The notes beneath the pieces were generated by a model. That model ran no database searches. It saw nothing but the letters and a program-made list of their open reading frames with translations, and was not told where the DNA came from. From NCBI GenBank assembly GCA_902778325.1, contig CACYWZ010000004.1, positions 62,001 through 126,000 on the forward strand: a stretch of DNA of 64,000 nucleotides, written 5' to 3'. The position numbers were made by a program, and so were the translations under genes. The DNA comes from an uncultured Spirochaetaceae bacterium. Its GTDB lineage: Bacteria; Spirochaetota; Spirochaetia; Treponematales; Treponemataceae. This document shows, in pieces, positions 9,151 to 16,960 of this stretch (position 1 is the first letter of the stretch; the number at the start of each line of letters is the position of its first letter).

Positions 9151-10407
9151 ATGGATATAAATAAAATCGCTGAAGGTTTAAGGCGTGGAGCAAATGTGCT
9201 TTGTGCATTGAGTGCAGAAGAGAAAAACAAGGCACTTAAAGCTGTTGCGGAGGCGATTGACAAAAACAGAGTCAAAATCCTTGAAGCAAACGCCCTTGAT
9301 GTTGAAAATGCACGAAAAGGCGGTATGAGCGAGGCTTTGATTGAAAGACTTTCGCTTGATAACAAAAAAATCGATTCAATCGTTTCTGGAATTGAAATCG
9401 TTGTAAATCAGACTGACCCAATTGGTGAAGTCGCTGAGGGCTGGATAACTCCCGAAGGTCTTGAAATCCGTCAAGTGAGAGTTCCTCTCGGCGTTGCTGC
9501 GATTATTTATGAAAGTCGTCCGAATGTGACTGTGGACGCTTTTTCTCTTGCATACAAAAGCGGAAATGCTATTCTTCTTCGTGGCTCTTCAAGCGCGATT
9601 AACTCAAATTTTGCCCTTGTCAGCGTGATAAAAGAAGCTCTCAAAGAATCAGGTGGTGTTGAAAGCGCAATTGAACTTTGTGAAGAGGACAAAACACACG
9701 AAGACGTAAAGCAGATTTTGAATGCAGTTGGCTTAATCGACATCGTTTTGCCTCGTGGCGGAAAAAAACTAATCAAGACAGTAACAGAAAACGCAAAAGT
9801 TCCTGTTATCGAAACAGGAAGTGGTGTTTGTCATCTGTACGTTGATGAAGGCGCTGACTTGGATATGGCGGCGACAATCGCAGAGAACGCAAAGATTCAG
9901 CGACCTGGTGCTTGCAATGCAATCGAAACGCTTTTGGTCAACGAAAAAGAACTAAGTTCATTCTTGCCGAAATTAGCAGAAAAATTAAGCGACAGAGTTT
10001 TGCTCAAAGCTGACGAAAAATGCTTTGACATTCTCAAAAATGCTGGTGCAAAAGTTGAGAAGGCGACAGAAGACGATTTTGGCTTTGAGTTCTTGGATTT
10101 TGTTTTGGCTGTAAAGGCTGTTTCTGATGTGAACGAGGCGATTTCTTTCATCAACTCTCACAACACAAAGCACTCTGAATCAATTATCACAAACAACAGA
10201 GCGCACGCAAGATTGTTCCAGCAGAAAATCGATGCGGCTTGTGTTTATGTTAATGCTTCAACTCGCTTTACTGACGGCGGTGTGTTCGGCTTTGGCGCAG
10301 AGCTTGGAATCAGTACGCAGAAAATGCATGCTCGTGGACCTATGGGTATAAAGGCTCTTACAACAACGAAATTTCTTATCGACGGCGACGGGCAGGTTAG
10401 AAAATGA
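9151..10407 (+). CDS. proA: Glutamate-5-semialdehyde dehydrogenase (gamma-glutamyl phosphate reductase)
   Basis: 418 residues, normal length for ProA (EC 1.2.1.41), which reduces gamma-glutamyl phosphate with NADPH to glutamate semialdehyde, the second step of proline synthesis. The aldehyde-dehydrogenase-type catalytic cysteine is in ETGSGVCHLY near residue 229. The family stretches YESRPNVTVDAFSLA (near 118) and GGVFGFGAELGIS (near 375) are intact. Its last codons overlap the proB start by four bases (ATGA), indicating translational coupling. The gene order proA-proB is the reverse of the common proB-proA order. A weak AGGA precedes the start. Confidence 0.96.
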   Translation: MDINKIAEGLRRGANVLCALSAEEKNKALKAVAEAIDKNRVKILEANALDVENARKGGMSEALIERLSLDNKKIDSIVSGIEIVVNQTDPIGEVAEGWITPEGLEIRQVRVPLGVAAIIYESRPNVTVDAFSLAYKSGNAILLRGSSSAINSNFALVSVIKEALKESGGVESAIELCEEDKTHEDVKQILNAVGLIDIVLPRGGKKLIKTVTENAKVPVIETGSGVCHLYVDEGADLDMAATIAENAKIQRPGACNAIETLLVNEKELSSFLPKLAEKLSDRVLLKADEKCFDILKNAGAKVEKATEDDFGFEFLDFVLAVKAVSDVNEAISFINSHNTKHSESIITNNRAHARLFQQKIDAACVYVNASTRFTDGGVFGFGAELGISTQKMHARGPMGIKALTTTKFLIDGDGQVRK

Positions 10408-11252
10408 GCGAAAACGAAAAAATCCCGTTCTCAAAAATAGCAACAGCATTCAAAAATGCGCGCAAAATCGTTATCAAAATTGGAAGCAACACGCTTGCAA
10501 AAGAAGATGGCAGAATAAACACTGATTTTATGGACTCTTTCGCTTCTCAGTGTGCTTCTCTCATAAAGCAGGGAAAGCAGATTGTGCTTGTGTCCTCTGG
10601 TGCGCAGGTTTCTGGCGTTTCCACGATTTCGGGTTGGGCTCGACGCCGCGATGTGCATTATCGACAGGCTCTTTGCGCAATCGGACAAGTCGAGTTGATG
10701 GACAAATGGAGAGCCGCATTCGGTGCAAACTCCATTCACATCGGGCAGCTTTTGCTCACGAAAGAAGACTTTGAAGACGAGCGCAGAACACTTCATATGA
10801 GAAACACGCTTTTCACGCTTGTCGATGAAGGCGTTGTTCCGATTATCAACGAGAATGATTCTGTTTCTTTCGACGAAATCCGAATTGGCGACAACGACAA
10901 CTTGTCAGCTTTAACAGCGATTTTGTGGAGCGCAGATTTGCTCATTCTTTACAGCGACATTGACGGCGTTTTCACTGATAATCCAAAAAGCCACCCAGAA
11001 GCGAAACTTGTTGCAACGGTTCGCGACATAAAAGAACTTCGCTCTCAAATCAAAATCGGCGAAACCAATGCTTTTGGCACTGGTGGAATTGAAACAAAGC
11101 TGCAAGCCGCGGAAAAAGTTACGAGTTTTGGCATTCCGATGATTTTGACGAATGGTGAAAATGCAGGCGAACTCGATAATTTATCCGCAGGCAAAATCCC
11201 TGGAACTTTGTTCTTAGCCGATGAAGAGTGCCTTTTGCAAGACATAAAATAA
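10404..11252 (+). CDS. proB: Glutamate 5-kinase, short form without PUA domain
   Basis: 282 residues of the amino-acid-kinase fold. It phosphorylates glutamate with ATP (EC 2.7.2.11), the first and normally proline-inhibited step of proline synthesis. Visible landmarks are IVIKIGSNTLA near the N-terminus, VSSGAQVSG near residue 68, INENDSVSFDEI near 150 and GTGGIETKLQAA near 225. The E. coli enzyme has about 367 residues because of a C-terminal PUA domain, which is absent here; short forms are known in other bacteria. The ATGA overlap with proA indicates a tight operon, and only six bases separate it from the next gene. Confidence 0.94.
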   Translation: MSENEKIPFSKIATAFKNARKIVIKIGSNTLAKEDGRINTDFMDSFASQCASLIKQGKQIVLVSSGAQVSGVSTISGWARRRDVHYRQALCAIGQVELMDKWRAAFGANSIHIGQLLLTKEDFEDERRTLHMRNTLFTLVDEGVVPIINENDSVSFDEIRIGDNDNLSALTAILWSADLLILYSDIDGVFTDNPKSHPEAKLVATVRDIKELRSQIKIGETNAFGTGGIETKLQAAEKVTSFGIPMILTNGENAGELDNLSAGKIPGTLFLADEECLLQDIK

Positions 11253-11258
11253 AGAAAA

Positions 11259-12449
11259 GTGAAATATCCTCGACTATCTACACTGACAACGGGTTTTGAC
11301 CCGTTGTTCGTTTATAATGCGTTCAAAAAAGTTTTTTGTCTTTTGTTTTTTATCACAAGCATAAATGCGTATTGCGAAGAAAAGTTGATAGAAATTCCTT
11401 TGCCACAATCTCAGAATCTTGAAGAAAGCGAAAGCCGTTGGCTTTGCTCCCAAGTTCGTGATGTGCTTAGCGAAGAGATTCTTGAAAACACCGACTTTGT
11501 GCCGACTTCTAGTGCAGAAATCGAAAATCAGATTTTGGCTTTGCAAAAAAAGAGCGAAAAAGCAATATTCGATGAAAACACTGCCATCGAGATGGGCAAA
11601 TTGGTAAGCGCAAAGTTTGCTCTTTTTTCGGTGATACGAAAAGCAAACAGTGAGTATTTCTTGTCTGTCACGATTTCGGATTTGACCACAGGAAAAACTC
11701 TTTCAAACGCAACAAGCACGAGCAGAAAATCTGCCGCAAATCTTTTTTCTGGAGAGAACAGCGCAATGAGTGAAGTAATGAAAAAGATTTTGAAGCAGTT
11801 GGGCTTTAAGAAAAAAGAAGAGCCACTAAAGACAGCGCAAATCACGCAAAAGCCCTTGAGCGAGGAGCAGAAAAAAGCCGAAGATGAGAAGCGCAAAAAG
11901 CGTTTCCTTGAAATGAAGTTTCGGCATACAGATTCGCTTTTGACCGAGTACACTGGAAGCGATGAAGTTGTGATTATCCCCGATTTCATCTACAAAATCG
12001 ACTTTGCCGCGTTCCGCCAAAGCACGCTGAAAAACGTGATTTTCCACGAGCGCGTGTCTGAAATCGGTCGTGAAGCCTTCTCAATGTCCGCGCTTGAAAA
12101 AATCGAAATCCCCGAAACCGTCACGCAAATCGAAAAGAGGGCGTTTGCGCAATGCGTGAGCCTCAAGAAAGCCACAATCAACGCAAACGTGGACGCAATC
12201 CCGGAGCAATGCTTTTCAGGTTGTTCCAGCCTCAAAGAAGTCGAAATCAGAAACGGAATTGAAACGCTCAGAAAAGGCGCATTCAACTCATGCACATCGC
12301 TTGAGTGCATCATAATCCCCGAAAGCGTGGAATACATCGGCGACTTTTGTTTTTCTGGCTGCTCAAATCTAAAAGAAGTCGTTATCAAAAATCCCGCTTG
12401 CGTCATCGGAGAGCGCGCATTTTACGGCACTCCCTATGCAAATGAATGA
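11259..12449 (+). CDS. Secreted CsgG-like / leucine-rich-repeat fusion protein
   Basis: Up to 396 residues from a GTG at 11259. A TTG near 11304 would put the hydrophobic stretch KKVFCLLFFITSINA closer to the N-terminus and gives a more natural signal peptide, so the start is uncertain. After the signal sequence, residues 40-185 resemble the nucleotide-fold domain of CsgG/LpoB-like envelope proteins (MGKLVSAKFALFS, then VTISDLTTGKTLS). A charged linker rich in Lys and Glu follows. About five BspA-type leucine-rich repeats run from residue 235 (for example VTQIEKRAFAQCVSLKK) to the end. An envelope protein is inferred. It overlaps the following ABC ATPase gene by 14 bases, so the two are probably coupled. 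The CsgG assignment is by pattern only. Confidence 0.75.
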   Translation: MKYPRLSTLTTGFDPLFVYNAFKKVFCLLFFITSINAYCEEKLIEIPLPQSQNLEESESRWLCSQVRDVLSEEILENTDFVPTSSAEIENQILALQKKSEKAIFDENTAIEMGKLVSAKFALFSVIRKANSEYFLSVTISDLTTGKTLSNATSTSRKSAANLFSGENSAMSEVMKKILKQLGFKKKEEPLKTAQITQKPLSEEQKKAEDEKRKKRFLEMKFRHTDSLLTEYTGSDEVVIIPDFIYKIDFAAFRQSTLKNVIFHERVSEIGREAFSMSALEKIEIPETVTQIEKRAFAQCVSLKKATINANVDAIPEQCFSGCSSLKEVEIRNGIETLRKGAFNSCTSLECIIIPESVEYIGDFCFSGCSNLKEVVIKNPACVIGERAFYGTPYANE

Positions 12450-13380
12450 AAATGAACATATTTTGCAATTGAGAAATGTTTGCAAACGTTATTCAAAATC
12501 AGAAAAACAAGTTTTGCAAAACATCTCTTTTTGTGTGAATGCTGGAGAAATCGTTGGTATTTTGGGCTCTAACGGCAGCGGAAAAACCACAACAATAAAA
12601 AGCATTTTGAGACTTCTCAATATTGATTCTGGAGAAATTCTTTTTGATGGAAAGAAAATCGAAAAAATCAAGCAAAAGGTCTTTTATAGCGACATTGCAG
12701 CTGTTCTTGAGGGAAACAGAAATCTTTACTGGTTTATGACAGCGATGGAAAACATTCTGTATTTTGGCAGAATGAAAGGGCTAAAAGACGCAGACATAAA
12801 AAAGCAAGGGCTTGAGTACCTTGGACTTTTTGGGCTTGCGGGCGAAAAAGACACGCAAGCAGCCGATATGTCGCGCGGTATGCAGCAAAAGCTGTCGCTG
12901 ACAGTTTCTCTTTTGGGCAGTCCGAAGCTGATTTTGTTGGACGAGCCGACGCTGGGACTTGATATTGTTGCAAAAAATGAGCTTATGGCTGTTTTGAAGC
13001 GGCTTGCAAAAGAAAAAAAAGTTGCTGTTGTGATTACTTCACATCAGACTGATGTTATCGACAATTTGGTGGAGAGAATTATCCTTATTGATAATCACAA
13101 AATTGCTTTTGAAGGCTCTTGCATTGACTTCAAACAAAAATACAGCGCAAAAGCGTATAGAATAAAGATTTTGGGACAACCTGATAGTTACTTGACTGAA
13201 AAATTCAAAATAACAAAAGAAAACAATGTTTTCGAGATTTCCATAGAAGATAAAAAGCAGGACGATATTTTTTCAATTGTGCAGGACATTGCAAACAGAG
13301 GATTTGAAGTTCTGTCTTTCTCAAAAGATTCTGCATCGCTCGAAGATATAATGCTCAAATTTTATAATAAAGGTGAATAA
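12436..13380 (+). CDS. ABC transporter ATP-binding protein (ABC-2 type)
   Basis: 314 residues. Walker A GSNGSGKTT near residue 43, a signature-like MSRGMQQKLSL near 148 in place of LSGGQ, Walker B LILLDEPTLGLD near 167 and a switch histidine in ITSHQ near 201. The MSRGM form is typical of the DrrA/NatA-like subfamily that pairs with ABC-2 permeases. The last 80 residues form the usual regulatory extension of this group. It overlaps the preceding LRR gene and is followed four bases later by the permease. Substrate unknown; export of a lipid, a peptide or a drug-like compound is possible. A second in-frame ATG at 12442 could be the real start. Confidence 0.92.
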   Translation: MQMNENEHILQLRNVCKRYSKSEKQVLQNISFCVNAGEIVGILGSNGSGKTTTIKSILRLLNIDSGEILFDGKKIEKIKQKVFYSDIAAVLEGNRNLYWFMTAMENILYFGRMKGLKDADIKKQGLEYLGLFGLAGEKDTQAADMSRGMQQKLSLTVSLLGSPKLILLDEPTLGLDIVAKNELMAVLKRLAKEKKVAVVITSHQTDVIDNLVERIILIDNHKIAFEGSCIDFKQKYSAKAYRIKILGQPDSYLTEKFKITKENNVFEISIEDKKQDDIFSIVQDIANRGFEVLSFSKDSASLEDIMLKFYNKGE

Positions 13381-13383
13381 AAA

Positions 13384-14139
13384 ATGCTGTCAGTTGTAAA
13401 AGCAGAGTTTTCAAAAACTCTTATAGAGATAAAAACTTACTATCCGGACCATATAGTCGATGTGTTTATAAAATTCTTTTTGTTTTTGACATTTTTCATT
13501 GGATTTGGTCAAAAAAACATTTCGACAGATTTATTTTGTCTTGGCTATTCTTTTTGGATGATTGCGTCATACATCATTTCAGAAGCGTCAGAATCTATTT
13601 CGTATGAAAAACAAGTCGGCACTATTGAGCAGATATTCATAAAGCCGTTTCAGACACAGACAATTTTGATTGTGCGTTCTTTAATGCACTTTTGTGTGTC
13701 GTTATTTAAGTTTATTCTTTTGTACATACTTGTTTTGCTGATACTTAAAGTACAGTTTTCACTGAAAGCGCAAATTCTTGTCGTCTATGCAATATCAATA
13801 ATAGGATTTTTGGGCGTAGGGATTTTTTTGAGCGCATTAACTTTGATTTTCACAAAAACAGCCTCTTTTGAAGCAATTGTATCTTATGCCTTGCTTGGAG
13901 TGTCTGGCGTGATAATTCCGTTTGATAAAATGCCACAATTGCTAGGAAGCACATTGAAAGTATTTCCGTATTTTTATCAGATTGATATGGCTCAAAGAAT
14001 AAGTTTGAATAATTCTGCTATGCCATTAGATTGGATTATTCTTTTGCTCAGCAATTTGGCAATGTGCATAGTTGGATTCGTATTCTTCAACCTGTGTACT
14101 AGGTATGTGAGAAATCACGGACTCATAAACAAATATTGA
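13384..14139 (+). CDS. ABC-2 type transporter permease
   Basis: 251 residues with about six hydrophobic segments (around residues 25-42, 50-68, 105-128, 135-160, 168-185 and 220-240), as in ABC-2 permeases. AAAGGTG lies about ten bases before the ATG. It follows the ATPase by four bases and completes a minimal two-gene exporter. The loop EQVGTIEQIFIKPF resembles the conserved E-x-x-x-G-T-x-x-x-L region of the family. No terminator is evident directly downstream. Substrate cannot be told from sequence. Confidence 0.88.
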   Translation: MLSVVKAEFSKTLIEIKTYYPDHIVDVFIKFFLFLTFFIGFGQKNISTDLFCLGYSFWMIASYIISEASESISYEKQVGTIEQIFIKPFQTQTILIVRSLMHFCVSLFKFILLYILVLLILKVQFSLKAQILVVYAISIIGFLGVGIFLSALTLIFTKTASFEAIVSYALLGVSGVIIPFDKMPQLLGSTLKVFPYFYQIDMAQRISLNNSAMPLDWIILLLSNLAMCIVGFVFFNLCTRYVRNHGLINKY

Positions 14140-14345
14140 TTTTCAATATCAAGAGGGATATATTCTCGTCTGTTTAACGCTTAAGTACTCTGAATTTCGG
14201 GTTTTTGCAGAGCCTGTCATTGGCGGACTCGTCTCAGAATCTTTTTTCATAACGAAAAAGCAACAGCACTGTTCTCAACTCTCAGAACATAAACTCGACA
14301 TTCGCCCTAAGTAATACTAATTTCAAGTATGGTTTTATAAAAAAT

Positions 14346-14520
14346 CCTTGCGCTTTAAATTTAATTGCCTCCTTTTGTCCAAAGGAAGCCGCGATTTAAA
14401 TTTAATCGCCTTCTCTTAAAATAGGATTGACACGCTTTAAATTTAATTGCCCGCTTTGGCGCAAAGGAAAGCGCGATTTAAATTTAATGCTCTTCTCTTA
14501 AATTAGGCTGATAATTAAAT
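14346..14520. repeat. Tandem array with TTTAAATTTAA cores, 82-bp (2 x 41) period
   Basis: CGCTTTAAATTTAATTGCC occurs at 14351 and 14433, and GCGATTTAAATTTAA at 14391 and 14473; both pairs are exactly 82 bp apart, each half-unit being about 41 bp. The AT palindrome TTTAAATTTAA is bordered by GC-rich words. The preceding stretch 14140-14345 holds no gene or structure that I recognise. Confidence 0.85.
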
Positions 14521-14532
14521 TCAGTAAAGTGA

Positions 14533-14560
14533 TTGTCTTTTCCAAAAAAAATGATAGAAT
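14533..14560 (+). promoter_or_regulatory. Possible promoter of the 14602 gene
   Basis: TTGTCT (14533-14538), 16-bp spacer, TAGAAT (14555-14560), immediately after the repeat array and 41 bases before the ATG. Confidence 0.4.
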
Positions 14561-14601
14561 AAAGCCGCATAAAGCAATATTTTGTCTAAACGGAGGGTTT
14601 T

Positions 14602-15294
14602 ATGGCTAATGTTTGCAAATTTAATCCGAATATTCGCGCGCTTGAGCTGGCGACGAGAGTCAAGACTGTGAACGAGATGTTCGGCAAGCACAAAGAGGCT
14701 CTGAACGACGCCCGCTTTGAAAAATACATCAGCACGGCATCTCAAAAGGCTGAGAACATCATTGTTCTTTCCGACACAAAGCGCGACACGTCGGAACTCG
14801 AAGAATTGGACAGGGAGCGCGACAAGGCTGTTCAGGCTTTGTTTTTGACGGCGCAGATGCACTCTCTTGTTCCGATTGCCGAGTCAAACGAGAAAATCAA
14901 GCCGATAAAGGCGGTTTTGGACGCACACGGCAAGGGCTTGACGGCTTTGAATTATTCGATGGAGAGCGGAAAAATCAACTCTCTTTTGCACGATTTGGCT
15001 TCTCTTGACTTGAGTCTTTTTGGCTTGAAGGAGTGCGTCGAGGACTTGGAGGCGAAGCAGAAGGCTTTTGAGGCGGCGGACGTGAAGTTCAGCGAGGGAA
15101 AATCGGCAAGCAAGGGCAAGCAGAACACGACGGAAGCAAAAAAGGAGCTTACGGTCTACTTCAACGAGAACATCGTGGATTATTTGAACTTTATGCTCAA
15201 AAACGGGGAAGCTGCTTTTGAGGCGTTCGCAAAAGAGGTGGACACTGAGGTGCAGGAAGCGAATATGGCTGTGGCACTAAGGGCGAAAAAATAA
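14602..15294 (+). CDS. Helical protein of unknown function (possible DUF6261-type)
   Basis: 230 residues, almost entirely predicted helix, with no signal peptide or membrane span. Features are an N-terminal FNPNIRALELATRVKTV, a central NSLLHDLASLDLSLF and a C-terminal region VYFNENIVDYLNFML followed by a long helix. Overall length and layout resemble the gene at 54277-54945, and both recall a family of helical proteins of unknown function found in Bacteroidetes and treponemes (DUF6261), but I cannot confirm this by profile. CGGAGGG stands about ten bases before the ATG. The toxin-antitoxin pair follows 12 bases later on the same strand. Confidence 0.75.
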   Translation: MANVCKFNPNIRALELATRVKTVNEMFGKHKEALNDARFEKYISTASQKAENIIVLSDTKRDTSELEELDRERDKAVQALFLTAQMHSLVPIAESNEKIKPIKAVLDAHGKGLTALNYSMESGKINSLLHDLASLDLSLFGLKECVEDLEAKQKAFEAADVKFSEGKSASKGKQNTTEAKKELTVYFNENIVDYLNFMLKNGEAAFEAFAKEVDTEVQEANMAVALRAKK

Positions 15295-15306
15295 AAAGGG
15301 GGTAAT

Positions 15307-15585
15307 ATGCCGAATCTGCAAGTCAAAGACATTGATAAGTCATTGTATAATTGGTTGCGGTATTTTGCTAAAGAGCAAAACCGCTCGTTAAGTCAGGCGG
15401 TCGTAACGATTTTGCAAGAGAAAGCGGCTAAAACTAAAGTTATGCCTCGAAATCCTGTAGACGATTTTCTGTCTTACAGCGGCACTTGGGCAGATGAGCG
15501 AAGTGCGGACGAAATCGTCAGCGATATTGTTGGTTCACGAAATAACTCTGAGCGGTTTGAAACAAAAAATGGGCTATTTGATTGA
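15307..15585 (+). CDS. vapB: VapB/FitA-type antitoxin
   Basis: 92 residues. The first half fits a ribbon-helix-helix DNA-binding domain of FitA type (LQVKDIDKSLYNWLRYFA, then RSLSQAVVTILQ). The C-terminal part, with DDFLSYSGTW and DERSADEIV, is the flexible toxin-binding segment. The role is to neutralise the downstream PIN toxin and repress the operon. The coding region overlaps the toxin by 17 bases, the classic order and coupling of vapBC. AAGGGGG lies just before the ATG. Confidence 0.85.
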   Translation: MPNLQVKDIDKSLYNWLRYFAKEQNRSLSQAVVTILQEKAAKTKVMPRNPVDDFLSYSGTWADERSADEIVSDIVGSRNNSERFETKNGLFD

Positions 15586-15982
15586 CACCGACATCATACT
15601 TTTTTCGCTAAAAGGCGATAAAACTGTGAATGATAATTTTAGGAAGCACAGGCTTGACTCTATTTTTGTTTCGGCTATAACAATCGGCGAACTCACCTAT
15701 GGCGCTGAAAAGTCGCAGCAAAAAGAGAAGAATTACAAAGATGTTGATGTCGTGAAAAGGAATTTTGTTTCGTTCGATATTAGCGACGAGATTATGAGCG
15801 TGTTCGGCAAACTGAAAGCGCAACAGGAAAAAAGTGGGCTGGTTGTTGCAGATATGGATTTGCAGATTGCGGCGACAGCGATTTACTACAATCTGACACT
15901 CGTAACAAACAACACTAAACACTTTTCTAAAATACAAGGTCTTAAAACTGAAAACTGGAAACAGGCTCAGCCTGATTTGTAA
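15569..15982 (+). CDS. vapC: VapC-type PIN-domain ribonuclease toxin
   Basis: 137 residues from the ATG at 15569, which fits the PIN domain start (GYLIDTDIILF). The reading frame extends upstream without a natural N-terminus, so the internal ATG is chosen. PIN acidic residues are visible: D6 (or D8), E41 in TIGELTYG, D95/D97 in VADMDLQIAATA, and an Asn in VTNNTKHF at the fourth position. VapC proteins are magnesium-dependent endoribonucleases that cleave tRNA or rRNA. The active-site set looks intact, so the toxin is probably functional. proC starts ten bases after its stop. Confidence 0.88.
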   Translation: MGYLIDTDIILFSLKGDKTVNDNFRKHRLDSIFVSAITIGELTYGAEKSQQKEKNYKDVDVVKRNFVSFDISDEIMSVFGKLKAQQEKSGLVVADMDLQIAATAIYYNLTLVTNNTKHFSKIQGLKTENWKQAQPDL

Positions 15983-15991
15983 GGAGGAATT

Positions 15992-16804
15992 ATGGACATT
16001 TCAAGCGCAAAGATTGCGTGTATCGGCTGCGGAGTGATGGGCGGAGCGCTCGTCAAGGCGATGGCGAAAGTCGTGAGTGCGTCTAATATCACGGTTACGG
16101 CGGCAAGCTACAACGAGGCTGTGGATTTTGCGACGGCGACGGGCGTGAAGGCGGCTTACAACAACAAAGAAGCGGTAAAAGATGCGGATTTCGTCTTTCT
16201 TGCGGTGAAACCTGCCTATGTTGCAAGCGTTTTGAGCGAAATCAAGGACGCTTTGAAAGAGAACGCGGTTTATGTGAGCATGGCGGCGGGCGTGAAGACG
16301 GCGAGTATTGCCGAGATGGCAGGCGAGCGAAAGATTATCCGCATTATGCCGAACATTCCTGCGACTGTGGGCGAGGGAATGATTGCGCTTACGGCGACGG
16401 CGAACACGGAAAAAGACGACATCGAGGCGGTAAAGACACTTTTGAGCAAGGCGGGTCGCGTTGACGAGGTGAAGGAAAATCTTATGGACGGCGTTACGGC
16501 GGTTTCTGGTTCAGGTCCTGCCTATGCGTTCTTGTTCATTGAGGCTTTGGCAGACGCGGCTGTTCGCTTTGGCATTCCGAGAAAAAGCGCATATGTTTAT
16601 GCGGCGCAGACTTTGAAGGGAGCATCAGAGCTTTTCTTGCAGGACGGTCGAAGCGTGAGCGAGCTTAAAGACGCGGTTTGCTCTCCTGCGGGAACGACGA
16701 TTGAGGGCGTAATCGCTTTGGAAGAGGGCGGCTTTAGGGCTTCTGTCATCAACGCGGCAACGGCGGCTTTTGAAAAGTCAGTCGAGCTCGGTCAGCCGTC
16801 ATAG
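15992..16804 (+). CDS. proC: Pyrroline-5-carboxylate reductase
   Basis: 270 residues, full length (EC 1.5.1.2): reduces pyrroline-5-carboxylate with NAD(P)H to proline. The Rossmann start is IACIGCGVMGGAL. The C-terminal signature region with VSGSGPAYAFLFIEAL (near residue 170) and SPAGTTIEGV (near 232) is conserved. GGAGG seven bases before the ATG is the clearest ribosome-binding site in this part of the window. With proA and proB it completes proline synthesis, but it lies about 4.7 kb away behind an ABC exporter and a toxin-antitoxin pair with which it appears cotranscribed. Confidence 0.96.
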   Translation: MDISSAKIACIGCGVMGGALVKAMAKVVSASNITVTAASYNEAVDFATATGVKAAYNNKEAVKDADFVFLAVKPAYVASVLSEIKDALKENAVYVSMAAGVKTASIAEMAGERKIIRIMPNIPATVGEGMIALTATANTEKDDIEAVKTLLSKAGRVDEVKENLMDGVTAVSGSGPAYAFLFIEALADAAVRFGIPRKSAYVYAAQTLKGASELFLQDGRSVSELKDAVCSPAGTTIEGVIALEEGGFRASVINAATAAFEKSVELGQPS

Positions 16805-16826
16805 CAGCCAAAGGCTGTTTTGTCAG

Positions 16827-16870
16827 AAGAGGTATAGTTTTTTCAAAGAAAAGGCTATGCCTCTTTTTTT
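16827..16870 (+). terminator. Terminator after proC
   Basis: AGAGGTATAG/CTATGCCTCT stem (one G-T pair) followed by seven T. Confidence 0.8.
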
Positions 16871-16960
16871 ACAAGCATAGCTTGTTTTGTAAAATCAGCA
16901 TTTGGCTGTGAAATAAGGCTATGTCCTTGTTAGAATAAAAGACAAGGAGCTTTTTTTTAT

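Noticed and set aside
15494..15568. Longer N-terminus for VapC
   Set aside because: The extension is antitoxin coding sequence in another frame; PIN toxins start directly with the first strand, as the ATG at 15569 gives.
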